Shown piece by piece: positions 25,402 through 33,355 of a stretch of 33,355 bases of DNA. The DNA lies in assembly GCA_035384605.1 (NCBI GenBank), contig DAOOIV010000058.1, forward strand, positions 1 through 33,355, in the 5' to 3' direction. The translations under genes and the position numbers were made by a program. The notes under the pieces were generated by a model. The model saw nothing but the letters and a program-made list of their open reading frames with translations, ran no database searches and was not told the DNA's origin. Position 1 is the first letter of the stretch; each line of letters opens with the position of its first letter. This DNA is from Phycisphaerae bacterium. GTDB lineage: Bacteria > Planctomycetota > Phycisphaerae > UBA1845 > PWPN01.

Positions 25402-26349
25402 TTATCGCCCCGTCGAGCCGGCCGCCTCGGCGGTGATCTGGATAAAGAACTCTTCCAGACCGCCCGTCTCCAACCGCAGATCGCGCAGGCCCCAGTTATG
25501 GCGGGCGGCAACCGACGCGATCTCCTCGCGCACGTCACGTCCCTCGGAAGTCTCGATCCGAAGATGGTTCCAGCCTTCGTTCGGGTTGATCTCCACGTTT
25601 TTGACTCCGTTCACCTGCCGTATCGCCCGGGCCACGTCCTCCTTCGGCCCGCGGATTTCGGCGATCACCCGAGAGGCGCCCTTAATGCGATCCCGGATCT
25701 CGCTCATGGAGCCGCTGGCCCGAATACGTCCGCCGGCGATGATGATGGTCCGCTGGCACGTGGCCTCGACCTCCGGCAGGATATGAGAGCTGAGAATGAT
25801 GGTATGCCGCCTGGCCAGGTCGGAGATCAGCTTTCGCGTCTCGCGAATCTGCGTCGGGTCCAGGCCGATGGTGGGCTCGTCCAGCACCAGAACCTTCGGA
25901 TCGTGCAGGAGTGCATCGGCCAGACCTACCCTTTGCTTCATGCCTTTGGACAACTGACCGATCGGCCGATCGATGAAATCGCCCAGCCAAACCCGATCGG
26001 CCACGCGCCGGATCGCCGCCTCGCGTGCGCTTCGCTCCATTCCGCGGAGCTTACCGCGGAAGTTGAGGAACTCACGCACCCGCATTTCCTGGTACAGGGG
26101 ATTGCTTTCCGGGAGGTAACCGACGCGACGCCTGACCTCGAGCGATTGGGTGAAGACGTCGAAGCCGGCAACGCTCGCCGAGCCGCTCGTGGCCGGCAGG
26201 AAACAGGTGAGTATGCGAAGCGTAGTGCTCTTGCCCGCCCCGTTGGGCCCCAGAAAACCGACAATCTCGCCCTCTTCCACGCTGAACGAGATGTTGTCGA
26301 CCGCCTTGTGTGAGCCGTAGAACTTGGTCAGATTTCTCACCTCGATCAT
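25402..26349 (-). CDS. ABC transporter ATPase (GldA-like)
   Basis: A 315-residue ATP-binding subunit. Walker A GPNGAGKST (~34-42), Q-loop region YLPESNPLYQEM, ABC signature QLSKGMKQRVG, Walker B KVLVLDEPTIGLDP and the H-loop (IILSSHILPEVE) are all intact. The C-terminal ~90 residues form the extra domain seen in multi-subunit ABC-2 exporters. First gene of a four-gene operon with permease, GldG-like and DUF4340 genes. Confidence 0.94.
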   Translation of the reverse strand: MIEVRNLTKFYGSHKAVDNISFSVEEGEIVGFLGPNGAGKSTTLRILTCFLPATSGSASVAGFDVFTQSLEVRRRVGYLPESNPLYQEMRVREFLNFRGKLRGMERSAREAAIRRVADRVWLGDFIDRPIGQLSKGMKQRVGLADALLHDPKVLVLDEPTIGLDPTQIRETRKLISDLARRHTIILSSHILPEVEATCQRTIIIAGGRIRASGSMSEIRDRIKGASRVIAEIRGPKEDVARAIRQVNGVKNVEINPNEGWNHLRIETSEGRDVREEIASVAARHNWGLRDLRLETGGLEEFFIQITAEAAGSTGR

Positions 26350-26838
26350 GTGATTTGCTCTCGTTCCTGCCTTTGAATGTACAAGCGACCACGGAGCTCT
26401 TCGAGTTCCCCGGCCGCAGCCTTTCCTGTAATCTTTCTGACGTTATTTCTGATCCCGCGCAGGGTCTCCGCCCGTCGGCACACCGTTTACGCCGCGCTAT
26501 TACGAAACTCACGCGGCCGTGGTTCGCCGCCCTGCGGACGAGCATGCTCGGCGCGTCCGGCGGGGGCCAAACTAGATAGCACCCCAGGCCACCCATGTCA
26601 AGTTCTCATGAACAGTCCCGCAAAAGCCAGATCCCAGGCAGCCGAGGTTGTGAGTTATCAGTCGCGGCGACCCCGCAGCGCGTGCTGCGCCATCCCGTCC
26701 GCAGACACAGTGCCTGTCAGGTTCCTGCGGGCGCAGTGGGTCTTAAACGCTTAATTTACAAAAAGATACGTCGCGAACACTTCTTGGGTTCAGCGAGTAT
26801 GGAGATTTGCACCGGCGCGGACCAGAGGCAAAGCCCTG
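26350..26838. other. Intergenic leader and gap between bioD and the ABC operon
   Basis: About 490 bp without a supported gene. The left ~215 bp is the predicted untranslated leader of the ABC operon. The right part lies after the bioD stop; it has a small GCAGC/GCTGC hairpin and an AT-rich stretch near 26745-26765 but no obvious terminator. Confidence 0.5.
26573..26601 (-). promoter_or_regulatory. Near-consensus promoter of the ABC operon
   Basis: On the minus strand a perfect -35 TTGACA (26601-26596), exactly 17 bp spacer, then TATCTA (26578-26573). Transcription would start near 26566, leaving a leader of about 215 nt before the ATPase start. The best sigma-70 match on the minus strand in this window. 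Confidence 0.72.
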
Positions 26839-27549
26839 CTATCCCAATGCGCGTTCCACAAAGGGCCGCAGGGCATGAAGCAGCGTCTCGCCCACAAGCC
26901 CTTGCCGAAGGTCGGTTCGAGCATCAAAAGGCGCTATCAAGGGCATCGAAATCTTAGCCAGCCGGGCGATGACTTCAGGATTAGTTTCCTCGGCCAAGGT
27001 GGCGGAGTCGGGCCGGTAACCGTTAATCACCACGCCCGAGATGGGCAGTCCTCGCGTCCGGGCGGCCTCGATGGTCAACAACGTGTGGTTGATCGTCCCC
27101 AGACCCGGCCGGGCTACAATAATCAGCGGCAGGTTGAACCGCTTGGCCAAGTCAGCCATGTTGTTTTTCGGGTCGACGGGGACCAGAAGCCCTCCGGCCC
27201 CTTCGACCAGAACCCAATCGGCAGAAGCCCGCAGCCGACACCAGCTTTGGTCAATCGCCTCCCAATCGACCGGCTTGCGGGTGTGCTCGGCCGCAATCAT
27301 CGGAGCCACATCCCCCCCGTACCGCACGGGATTGATGGTCTCAAGAGTCGCGTCGCTCTCGGCACAATGAGCAAGGAATTCAGCATCTTCACTGGCCAGC
27401 CCGAGCCGCACGTCTCTTCGGCACCCCGTGGCAACCGGTTTGAACACAGCCACCTTGCGGTTGTGCTCGCGGAGCAGCATCGCCAGTGCGCCGGCAATCA
27501 CCGTCTTGCCAACGCCTGTATCCGTTCCTGTAATAAACCAGCCTGGCAA
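26839..27549 (-). CDS. bioD: Dethiobiotin synthetase
   Basis: A 236-residue ATP-dependent enzyme that closes the ureido ring of dethiobiotin from DAPA and CO2, the penultimate biotin step. It starts WFITGTDTGVGKT (modified Walker A), then VAVFKPVATGC with the catalytic Lys, and VLVEGAGGLLVPV. Length is normal. The start appears to be a TTG at 27549, with GGAG 8 nt upstream; the nearest ATG is out of frame. No other biotin gene is nearby. A four-copy 8 bp tandem repeat and a copy of the ~100 bp repeat lie just upstream. Confidence 0.95.
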   Translation of the reverse strand: MPGWFITGTDTGVGKTVIAGALAMLLREHNRKVAVFKPVATGCRRDVRLGLASEDAEFLAHCAESDATLETINPVRYGGDVAPMIAAEHTRKPVDWEAIDQSWCRLRASADWVLVEGAGGLLVPVDPKNNMADLAKRFNLPLIIVARPGLGTINHTLLTIEAARTRGLPISGVVINGYRPDSATLAEETNPEVIARLAKISMPLIAPFDARTDLRQGLVGETLLHALRPFVERALG

Positions 27550-27565
27550 GGGAGCATCTCCAGCG

Positions 27566-27597
27566 GTCTGTCAGTCTGTTCGGCTGTTAGTCCGTTA
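27566..27597. repeat. 8 bp tandem repeat, four copies
   Basis: GTCTGTCA, GTCTGTTC, GGCTGTTA, GTCCGTTA in succession, ending within the edge of repeat copy B. It lies in the bioD leader, 16 bp before the start codon. Degenerate, so possibly chance. Confidence 0.45.
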
Positions 27598-27689
27598 GAA
27601 CCTGACGGCCAGGCATCTGTGCGGCTTGCGCGCATCTTTCTGGATGGCAGAGCGCTTGGGTTGCGGCCCGCAAAAAGGCGGTCCGCCTT
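27596..27689 (-). repeat. ~100 bp terminator-carrying repeat, copy B
   Basis: The minus strand of this segment aligns without gaps to 3477-3570, with about 15 mismatches in 94 positions, including the same AAGGCG/CGCCTT hairpin followed by Ts (27689-27672). One outer 8-mer is kept (TAGAACCT at 27596-27603, plus strand); the other is lost. On the minus strand the terminator faces transcripts from the nitrilase genes. The rest of 27690-28000 has no gene I can support. Confidence 0.7.
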
Positions 27690-28000
27690 GGGCTGTTTGT
27701 TCCGCAAGCCGCTGCTTACTGGCACAGTCAAACAAGATCACAACCTGTACCCCTCAATTTCATAGAATCCGAACAAGGGACAATCGCACGGAGCCCTGGA
27801 AACGGCCTTGTTCTCGGATTTCTTGCCTTGCACCGAAACACCACCGCCTGTGCATCTCGGCGTGCGCGACAGAGCAAGCTCCATTCTCAATTCCGCACTT
27901 GCCATTCTTCATTGGCCAGCGTTGCCGTATGCGACGCTGGAGCGCATTGACCTTAGTTCGGCTGCATTTGCACAGATCAGGCACGACCCGCTGATGCTGT

Positions 28001-29020
28001 TCAGCGACGGCCAATCGCCAGATCAATGACCTGCACGTCCACATCCCGGTCGCGGAGAATCACCAGAATGTTGCCCTGGCGGTCCGCGACGACGCTGGCA
28101 GCTCCGTACGTTTGTCCGGTCCACGGCCCGTGGGTGATCATCCCCACCAGGTCCGTCCCCACGACTGGGCAGCCGGCCCATTGAGCCGCTTGGGCCACTG
28201 TTTTGTGGAGGTTTTTGGCGTGCCCGGGCCACTTTTCCTTCGGCGCCGCCCAGCCGTACGGGACCAGCAGCACGTCCGGCTTGAGTGAGCCGGCCCGCTT
28301 GACGTACTCCTCGGTGAAGGTATCCGCGCAAATGAGCATGCCAATCCGCCCGAGCGGCGTATCCACGGCCTTGATATCCTCCGGCTTGCCCACCGAGTAC
28401 GGCGGGTCCATGAGCTCAGGCAAAACGTTCAGTTTGCGATGCTTGAGCAGAATCTTGCCCTTCTCATCCACCAGAATGGCTGAGTCATACAGGCACCCGG
28501 GCTCCGCCAGTTCATCAATGCCGATCGAAATCATCATCTTGTATTTGCGGGCCAGGGCGGCGACTCGATCGGAATGTGGCCCCGGAATCGGGCCGGCCAG
28601 TTTGAAGGCATCGGGGTTCTCCCAGCCCAGTATCGCAGACTCCGGAAAGCACGCCAGTTGTGCCTTGGCGGCCGCGGCGACTTCCAGGGCGTTTTCGATT
28701 CGCCGGAAGTTGCCCTCCGCATCACCGTCAATACACAGGATCTGGCAGATCGCAACGCGGATCTGCCCGGCGTCGGCTTTCGCGGGCTTGGTGGACTGCC
28801 TGCCCGCAGCAGTATCATCTCCACCACCGGTTTTCGCGGCCGCGGGTCTTGTCTTCTGCTTGGGCGTCTTGCCGGCCATGGTCGTCTCCTGTTGAACACC
28901 TTCCTCGTCACCGGCCGAGGCAAAGGCAGCGCCCGGCCGAAGCGGCGATGGTACAGCGGCGATCAAAGCAAGGCCAACAAGTACCGTGAGCACGAGGAGA
29001 AGCTGTCTCTGAACAAACAT
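28001..29020 (-). CDS. Exported nitrilase-family amidohydrolase
   Basis: A 339-residue carbon-nitrogen hydrolase. The Glu-Lys-Cys triad is intact: CFPESAILGW, KHRKLNVLPE and LICADTF. Before the domain lies a signal peptide (FVQRQLLLVLTVLVGLALIA, cleavage likely after AFA) and a ~50-residue Lys/Ala/Thr-rich linker, so it probably acts outside the cytoplasm, unusual for nitrilases. ATG 29020 gives the most natural signal peptide. A TTG at 29041 would overlap the upstream stop and add 7 residues, and an internal ATG at residue 48 would make a cytoplasmic form. It directly follows the aspartic protease-like gene and is probably cotranscribed with it. Confidence 0.85.
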   Translation of the reverse strand: MFVQRQLLLVLTVLVGLALIAAVPSPLRPGAAFASAGDEEGVQQETTMAGKTPKQKTRPAAAKTGGGDDTAAGRQSTKPAKADAGQIRVAICQILCIDGDAEGNFRRIENALEVAAAAKAQLACFPESAILGWENPDAFKLAGPIPGPHSDRVAALARKYKMMISIGIDELAEPGCLYDSAILVDEKGKILLKHRKLNVLPELMDPPYSVGKPEDIKAVDTPLGRIGMLICADTFTEEYVKRAGSLKPDVLLVPYGWAAPKEKWPGHAKNLHKTVAQAAQWAGCPVVGTDLVGMITHGPWTGQTYGAASVVADRQGNILVILRDRDVDVQVIDLAIGRR

Positions 29021-29037
29021 GCTGAACGCTTTCTGAA

Positions 29038-30645
29038 TCAAGGCTTGCAGTTTACGTCGGCCGGAACGTTCTCACCGCTGAGACAGGCCTGGAAGAAGCC
29101 GAAGTCCGTCTGGTCGATATCGCCATCATCGTCGGCGTCGACAAGCGTGCACTCGGCGCTGAACGGGATCCCGGGGCCGCTGCTGCACGCCGAGAAGATC
29201 TCGAAATCGTCCTGATCGACGTCGAGGTCGCGGTCAAGGTCGCCGTAAGCGAAGGGAATGGGGTCCGAGATGTGCAGGAAACTGCTGCCAGACGGTACCG
29301 GCTGAAAAATCACGTTGCGATTCCAGAAAAAGTTCATGCCCAGCACACCGTCAAACTGCCCTCCATCAGGCGAGGCCATGTCCACAACCACAAACGGGGC
29401 CTGAGAGAACTCCAATGCACCGCCGGCGGCGTTCATCTTGACGTAATCGACCCAGAATCCCGGCACGTCGGTAGTCAGGCCGCCGATTCCGCATATGTCG
29501 ACCGTGAAGTCGGGATTATACAGGTCAAGGTTGAGATTGGCGGCCATGCCTGGCGTGATGATCGAACTTTGGGCACCCGTGTCGACGAGCACTCGCATGT
29601 TCTGTAAGGGATTGGTCGGCCCCGGTTCTCCTTCGATCGCCCCGATCGTCCCAAAGAAATACCCACCTAGCGGAATCATGCCGCTACCCATACCCAAGAG
29701 CGTCGGCAGGATGATATCCACCTCCCACGTCCAGGGATCCAACAGGCCGTAGTATGAGGCCGTTGTCACCGGAAGCCCGCCCGAGCTGAAGGTCATCGAC
29801 ATCTTCCGAGGATACAGCGGCAGGGCGATCGACTGATCCTGAATCTGGACACTCGGGCTGAGCACGTCGTCGCCGCCAAAACCACGACGTATCGGGGTGT
29901 CCACTCGAATAATGGTATTGAAGAATGACACAAAACCTGTTCCCAACACGGCGGTCAGCCCCTCGCCGTTACCACACGCAATCTCAGGTGCTACCAGCAG
30001 GCAGGTATTGCCGTGACCGACGACTTTGGTCAGGTCAAGCAGACCTGAGGCTGCGTCGACAGCGCTCAACCCGTTCGCAAAATAACCAACGGGCTTGGAG
30101 ATGATGGCATCGACGGTCCCTCCCGTACCGCCGATCGGAAAGGGGTTCCCCGTCAGACGCGTTCCGGTGAGGCCCACGATCCAGTCCCACGGCTCAGCTA
30201 CCAAGTCAACGACTGAGCCGCTGTCGAAGATGCCGATGATAAAGTTCGCGTTCGCAGGCGCATTCAGGGCGTTGCCTGTGTAGGTATGGTGCACAGTGTG
30301 ATCCCACATCAGATCATCGAATTCCCGCTTATCCGAGGTTGTTATGGCCACGAGAGGAGAAAAACCCGCCAGAGGCGGCCGGGGAAACGGCGTGGACAGC
30401 GTACCAGCCGTCATGGGCTCGGCTGCAGTCACAACTGATGAGGGGGCAGCGAGAGCTTGAGTATTGATGGCAGGTGACGACGCCGGGCGTCTGACCGCCA
30501 CGATTCTCATTCCACCCGAGGTGCGAATGTTGACCTTGCTGCCGGCCGAACTCGTATCCTCGGCCGCCAGCAGCGCACCACTGCTGACGACGATCCATCC
30601 GACGGCCAGCAGCACTGGCATCCACGTCTTGAGTCCATGCATCAT
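29038..30645 (-). CDS. Secreted pepsin-like aspartic protease with EF-hand doublet
   Basis: A 535-residue protein with a signal peptide (PVLLAVGWIVVSSGALLAAE, ~10-29). Two DxG motifs are present: GIFDSGSVVDL (Asp 141) and RVLVDTGAQSSIIT (Asp 355). Each is followed ~90 residues later by a VLG segment (AVLGTGFVSFF, 232-242; GVLGMNFFWNRN, 434-445). This internal symmetry fits a two-lobed pepsin fold. The C-terminal ~70 residues hold two dockerin-like calcium loops (GDLDRDLDVDQDDF; VDADDDGDIDQTDF). ATG 30645 has GGAGGGAG 5 nt upstream. Protease activity is inferred from motifs only. Confidence 0.78.
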   Translation of the reverse strand: MMHGLKTWMPVLLAVGWIVVSSGALLAAEDTSSAGSKVNIRTSGGMRIVAVRRPASSPAINTQALAAPSSVVTAAEPMTAGTLSTPFPRPPLAGFSPLVAITTSDKREFDDLMWDHTVHHTYTGNALNAPANANFIIGIFDSGSVVDLVAEPWDWIVGLTGTRLTGNPFPIGGTGGTVDAIISKPVGYFANGLSAVDAASGLLDLTKVVGHGNTCLLVAPEIACGNGEGLTAVLGTGFVSFFNTIIRVDTPIRRGFGGDDVLSPSVQIQDQSIALPLYPRKMSMTFSSGGLPVTTASYYGLLDPWTWEVDIILPTLLGMGSGMIPLGGYFFGTIGAIEGEPGPTNPLQNMRVLVDTGAQSSIITPGMAANLNLDLYNPDFTVDICGIGGLTTDVPGFWVDYVKMNAAGGALEFSQAPFVVVDMASPDGGQFDGVLGMNFFWNRNVIFQPVPSGSSFLHISDPIPFAYGDLDRDLDVDQDDFEIFSACSSGPGIPFSAECTLVDADDDGDIDQTDFGFFQACLSGENVPADVNCKP

Positions 30646-30703
30646 GTGATCTCCCTCCGAGACGGGGCAGACTTCCCCCTCCCGCAAGTGCTGTTTCCGA
30701 CTT

Positions 30704-30732
30704 ATTGTACCCTGCCCCAGCCGCCCTGGCAC
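30704..30732 (-). promoter_or_regulatory. Candidate promoter of the protease-nitrilase pair
   Basis: On the minus strand GTGCCA (30732-30727), 17 bp spacer, TACAAT (30709-30704). Start expected near 30697, about 50 nt before the ATG. Confidence 0.45.
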
Positions 30733-30794
30733 CCGGAAATCAGGTTTCGAACTTACCCCACCTTCAAGTCGTAGGGTTTTCGGGGCGATTGTCT

Positions 30795-30800
30795 TATAAT
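30795..30800 (+). promoter_or_regulatory. Candidate -10 box of the moxR operon
   Basis: A perfect TATAAT about 48 nt before moxR. No convincing -35 is at the proper distance, so an activator may be involved, or the match may be chance. Confidence 0.4.
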
Positions 30801-30847
30801 CAGGCGGGCATCAGACCAAGGGCCTCTCTGTCAAAGGGTCAGTATTT

Positions 30848-31810
30848 ATGGAAGCGAACCTTCAACTGGCAGGCGATCCTCTCCTGGCCAAGGTGGCCGA
30901 GCTGCGAAACAACATTGATCGGGTGTTCCTGGGGAAGCCCAATACGGTCACCCAGGTTCTGGTTGGCCTGATGAGTCGGGGGCACCTGCTGATCGAGGAC
31001 GCACCGGGTGTGGGCAAGACCGTGCTGGCCAGGGCCTTGGCTCGCAGCCTGGACCTGTCCTTCTCCCGAATCCAGCTCACCCCCGACCTGCTCCCGTCGG
31101 ACATCATCGGGGTCAGCATCTACGATGCGAAGACCGGCACCTTCGAGTTCAAGCGCGGGCCTATTTTCGCCCACATTATTCTGGCCGACGAGATTAACCG
31201 CACGACTCCCCGCACGCAGTCGGCCCTGCTGGAGGCCATGAACGAGGCTCAGGTCAGCGTCGACGGTCGGACCCTGAAACTCGAGCAGCCTTTCCTGGTC
31301 ATCGCGACGCAGAATCCGTTCGAGTTCGAGGGCACCTATTTTCTGCCCGAGAACCAGCTCGACCGTTTCGCTCTCAGAATCCGCATCGGCTACCCCAGCC
31401 GTGAAGTCGAAGCCCGTATCATCCGCGAGGACCCGAGCAAGACGGCCCTGGAGGTTCTGCGACCCGTGATGCGCCGCGAGGACCTGATTGCGATTCAGGA
31501 CCGCGTGCCCCAGATCCGCATCGACGACCGGTTGGTCCAGTACGTTCTGGACCTGCTTGAAATCACCCGCGAGCACGAGCACCTGGAACTGGGTGTCTCG
31601 CCTCGCGGAACCCTGGCCTTTATTCGAGCCGCACAAGCCGCCGCCATGCTCGCCGGCCGGGACTATGTCATTCCCGATGACATCAAGTCCCTGTTCATTC
31701 CCGTCTGCGCGCACCGCATCGCGACGAAGAGCTTCGTGCACGAGGGACATACAATCAGCGCCGAACAGATCCTGACCGAGATCCTCCGCACCGTGACCGT
31801 GCCTGAATAA
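30848..31810 (+). CDS. MoxR-family AAA+ ATPase
   Basis: A 320-residue chaperone-like ATPase. Walker A is APGVGKT (~54-60), Walker B HIILADEINRT, sensor 1 IATQNPFEFEGT, and the arginine-finger region LDRFALRI follows; these are the standard MoxR motifs. MoxR ATPases are thought to help assemble or activate partner proteins, often with a DUF58 protein and a transglutaminase-like membrane protein. The same order follows here, 40 bp downstream. Confidence 0.95.
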   Translation: MEANLQLAGDPLLAKVAELRNNIDRVFLGKPNTVTQVLVGLMSRGHLLIEDAPGVGKTVLARALARSLDLSFSRIQLTPDLLPSDIIGVSIYDAKTGTFEFKRGPIFAHIILADEINRTTPRTQSALLEAMNEAQVSVDGRTLKLEQPFLVIATQNPFEFEGTYFLPENQLDRFALRIRIGYPSREVEARIIREDPSKTALEVLRPVMRREDLIAIQDRVPQIRIDDRLVQYVLDLLEITREHEHLELGVSPRGTLAFIRAAQAAAMLAGRDYVIPDDIKSLFIPVCAHRIATKSFVHEGHTISAEQILTEILRTVTVPE

Positions 31811-31850
31811 TGGGCACGCGCCACGGCCGCGCGCCGACGGGGACAATCAG

Positions 31851-33113
31851 ATGACCGCCTTGGCCGACAGGTGCATTCTCCTCGAACCGCAGCACAAGCG
31901 TCTCGACGCCCCGCGCGCCCAGACTGCCCGAAGAACGCTTCATTTTACCTTCGGTGGTCTGCTCTTCGCTTTTGTGAACGTTGTCGTACTGCTGGCGGGC
32001 CTCAACAGCGAGGCAAACCTGCTCGTTCTGCTCTTCGGAATCGGAGTGGGCGCTTTGCTGGTGAACGCGGTATTCCCCATCCTCATGCTTCGCCGAATCG
32101 AGGTGGACCGAATCGCGCCCGAAGGCGTCGTGGCCGACCGCCCCTTCGCCGTGGCTTATCGGCTCAGAAACCGCCGCAAACGGCTGCACGCTCGGGGCCT
32201 GACGGTCACCGAGATGCGGGTCAATGACCGGCCGGCACGATTCCCGACCGTTTTCGTCGAATGTCTGCCCCCTCGACAGGAGAAACGTGTAGAGGCACTC
32301 GGCCAATGCCCCCGGCGCGCACACCTGGTTCTGACCGGCATCCGGGTCTCCTGCGGTTATCCGTTCGGTCTTTTCGCATGCGTGCTGGAAGCCCCCTCAG
32401 CGGGCAGCCTCACCGTGTATCCCGCCATGGGCCGAATGCGCCATGACCTATGGAAAAAGACCGCAGGAGGCCAGTCTCAGTCAGCCCGCACAGCCCGGGA
32501 ACGTGAGAACCCAGACGAATTTGTCGGCGTTCGCGAGTATCGCGAGGGTGACAACTACCACTGGATTCATTGGCGACGTTCGGCCCGTACTGGTGAACTG
32601 GTCGTGAGGGAAATGCTATCACCGCGCCAGACTCGGATGATCATCATCCTGGATCCCTGGCCGGACGCGGCGGGGAACACGTCGCGCCCCCAGCAAGACA
32701 CGGACGACCATGACGGACGGGCCGAGCGACTCATCAGCGCCGCAGCCACAGCCGCCTGTGCGGCCCTGGAACAGGGACACCGGGTAGGTCTGATCTGCCG
32801 GGCGGCCAAGCCCGTGGTCATCGCCCCGACGGCCGGCAAGGTCCATCGACAACGCCTGCTCACGGAGCTCGCCGGCATAGGTCCCGGCGCCCAAACGAGC
32901 TTCGACGAACTGGTGGGACGCGTGCATTGGTCCACGGGCTGGAACGCTCGCTGCCTGTTGCTGAGCAGTCACATACGGAGCGTCCATCAGCGCGTCGCCA
33001 GAATCATCGGAACCAGGGCTGAAACGATCCTGGTTTTGTCCCCCGACAGCGAACCTTTCGACTTGCTGTTCGACCTGACCCATCCAGGCGCTCCCGTCAG
33101 GAGGCGTCGATGA
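31851..33113 (+). CDS. DUF58 protein
   Basis: A 420-residue protein with two N-terminal membrane helices (~29-50 and ~56-78), then a cytoplasmic-side beta region and the DUF58 core: REYREGDNYHWIHWRRSARTGELVVREM (~223-250), followed by a vWA-like fold (MIIILDPWPD; RVGLICRAAKPVVIAP). DUF58 proteins are usual partners of MoxR. Its stop overlaps the next gene by 4 bp (ATGA). Confidence 0.93.
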   Translation: MTALADRCILLEPQHKRLDAPRAQTARRTLHFTFGGLLFAFVNVVVLLAGLNSEANLLVLLFGIGVGALLVNAVFPILMLRRIEVDRIAPEGVVADRPFAVAYRLRNRRKRLHARGLTVTEMRVNDRPARFPTVFVECLPPRQEKRVEALGQCPRRAHLVLTGIRVSCGYPFGLFACVLEAPSAGSLTVYPAMGRMRHDLWKKTAGGQSQSARTARERENPDEFVGVREYREGDNYHWIHWRRSARTGELVVREMLSPRQTRMIIILDPWPDAAGNTSRPQQDTDDHDGRAERLISAAATAACAALEQGHRVGLICRAAKPVVIAPTAGKVHRQRLLTELAGIGPGAQTSFDELVGRVHWSTGWNARCLLLSSHIRSVHQRVARIIGTRAETILVLSPDSEPFDLLFDLTHPGAPVRRRR

Positions 33114-33355
33114 ACGCGATGATCCGACGATTCTGCTCGGAAGGGGCCATGCTGATCGGCGTGGTTGTCCTGCTGGCAAGTGCCGAGCGATCGGCGCACC
33201 CCGAGAACTTCTGGTTGTACGTGATTCTGACGCCGGCAAGCGGTGTCGCCGGCCTCTGGAGCCTGCTGTACCGCGGACGCCCCCTCCTCTCGGCCCATAC
33301 GGCCCTGGTTCTCGGCGTCGTCGCTTTTGTCTTCCTGATCATCGAGTGGGGCTGG
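33110..33355 (+). CDS. Membrane protein, 5' part only
   Basis: The first 82 codons of a gene cut by the window edge. It starts MNAMIRRFCSEGAMLIGVVV and contains about three hydrophobic helices with short loops. GGAGG lies 6 nt before the ATG. From its place after moxR and DUF58 it may be the transglutaminase-like (TgpA/DUF3488) membrane partner, but the diagnostic part lies outside the window. Confidence 0.6.
   Translation, partial: MNAMIRRFCSEGAMLIGVVVLLASAERSAHPENFWLYVILTPASGVAGLWSLLYRGRPLLSAHTALVLGVVAFVFLIIEWGW

Noticed and set aside
27760..28044. 94-codon minus-strand frame after the nitrilase
   Set aside because: It overlaps the nitrilase 3' end in another frame, has Cys/Arg/Trp-rich shadow composition, and no start signal.

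Overview
The window looks like a piece of a high-GC planctomycete chromosome, probably of the Phycisphaerae type. That is an inference from gene content; there is no rRNA or other phylogenetic marker here. The hints are a Tat-exported Gfo/Idh/MocA oxidoreductase, an exported protein ending in a dockerin-like EF-hand doublet, a Ser/Thr kinase with a secretion-ATPase-like N-terminus, a Gld-type ABC operon with DUF4340, a MoxR/DUF58/membrane-protein cluster, and long noncoding gaps full of hairpin repeats.

Layout. 1-1196: two ~280 bp blocks of REP-like hairpins flank a dual-specificity phosphatase gene. 1197-4606: a lipoprotein (minus), the Tat-exported oxidoreductase (plus), a repeat element next to a fragment of a 1-pyrroline-5-carboxylate dehydrogenase gene, and an unknown exported protein. 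4649-7439: rpmA, a ~33 bp-period hairpin array, then obgE and coaX overlapping by 4 bp. 7635-11632: pilT, an MnmE-like GTPase without the MnmE C-terminus, and a membrane-anchored Ser/Thr kinase. 11710-14130: a large exported glycosidase-like protein. 14131-15279: a 1.15 kb noncoding gap whose right part has tandem promoters and a nested, strongly self-complementary leader RNA. 15280-18051: a tight cluster of FliA/WhiG-family sigma factor, truA and a GT4 glycosyltransferase.

From 18109 to 30645 all genes are on the minus strand. In transcription order they are an aspartic protease-like protein and an exported nitrilase; bioD; a four-gene Gld-like ABC operon (ATPase, permease, GldG-like protein, DUF4340 protein) behind a near-consensus promoter; then acylphosphatase, rpmI and rplT. 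From 30848 to the right edge the plus strand carries moxR, a DUF58 gene and the start of a membrane protein, probably the transglutaminase-type partner.

The genes are mostly housekeeping (translation, ribosome assembly, CoA, biotin) mixed with envelope and export functions. I see no phage, CRISPR, transposase or defence island. The most unusual material is noncoding: the structured leader at 14934-15100, a ~100 bp terminator-carrying repeat present at two distant sites, the duplicated REP block around the phosphatase, and the hairpin array that supplies the obgE ribosome binding site.
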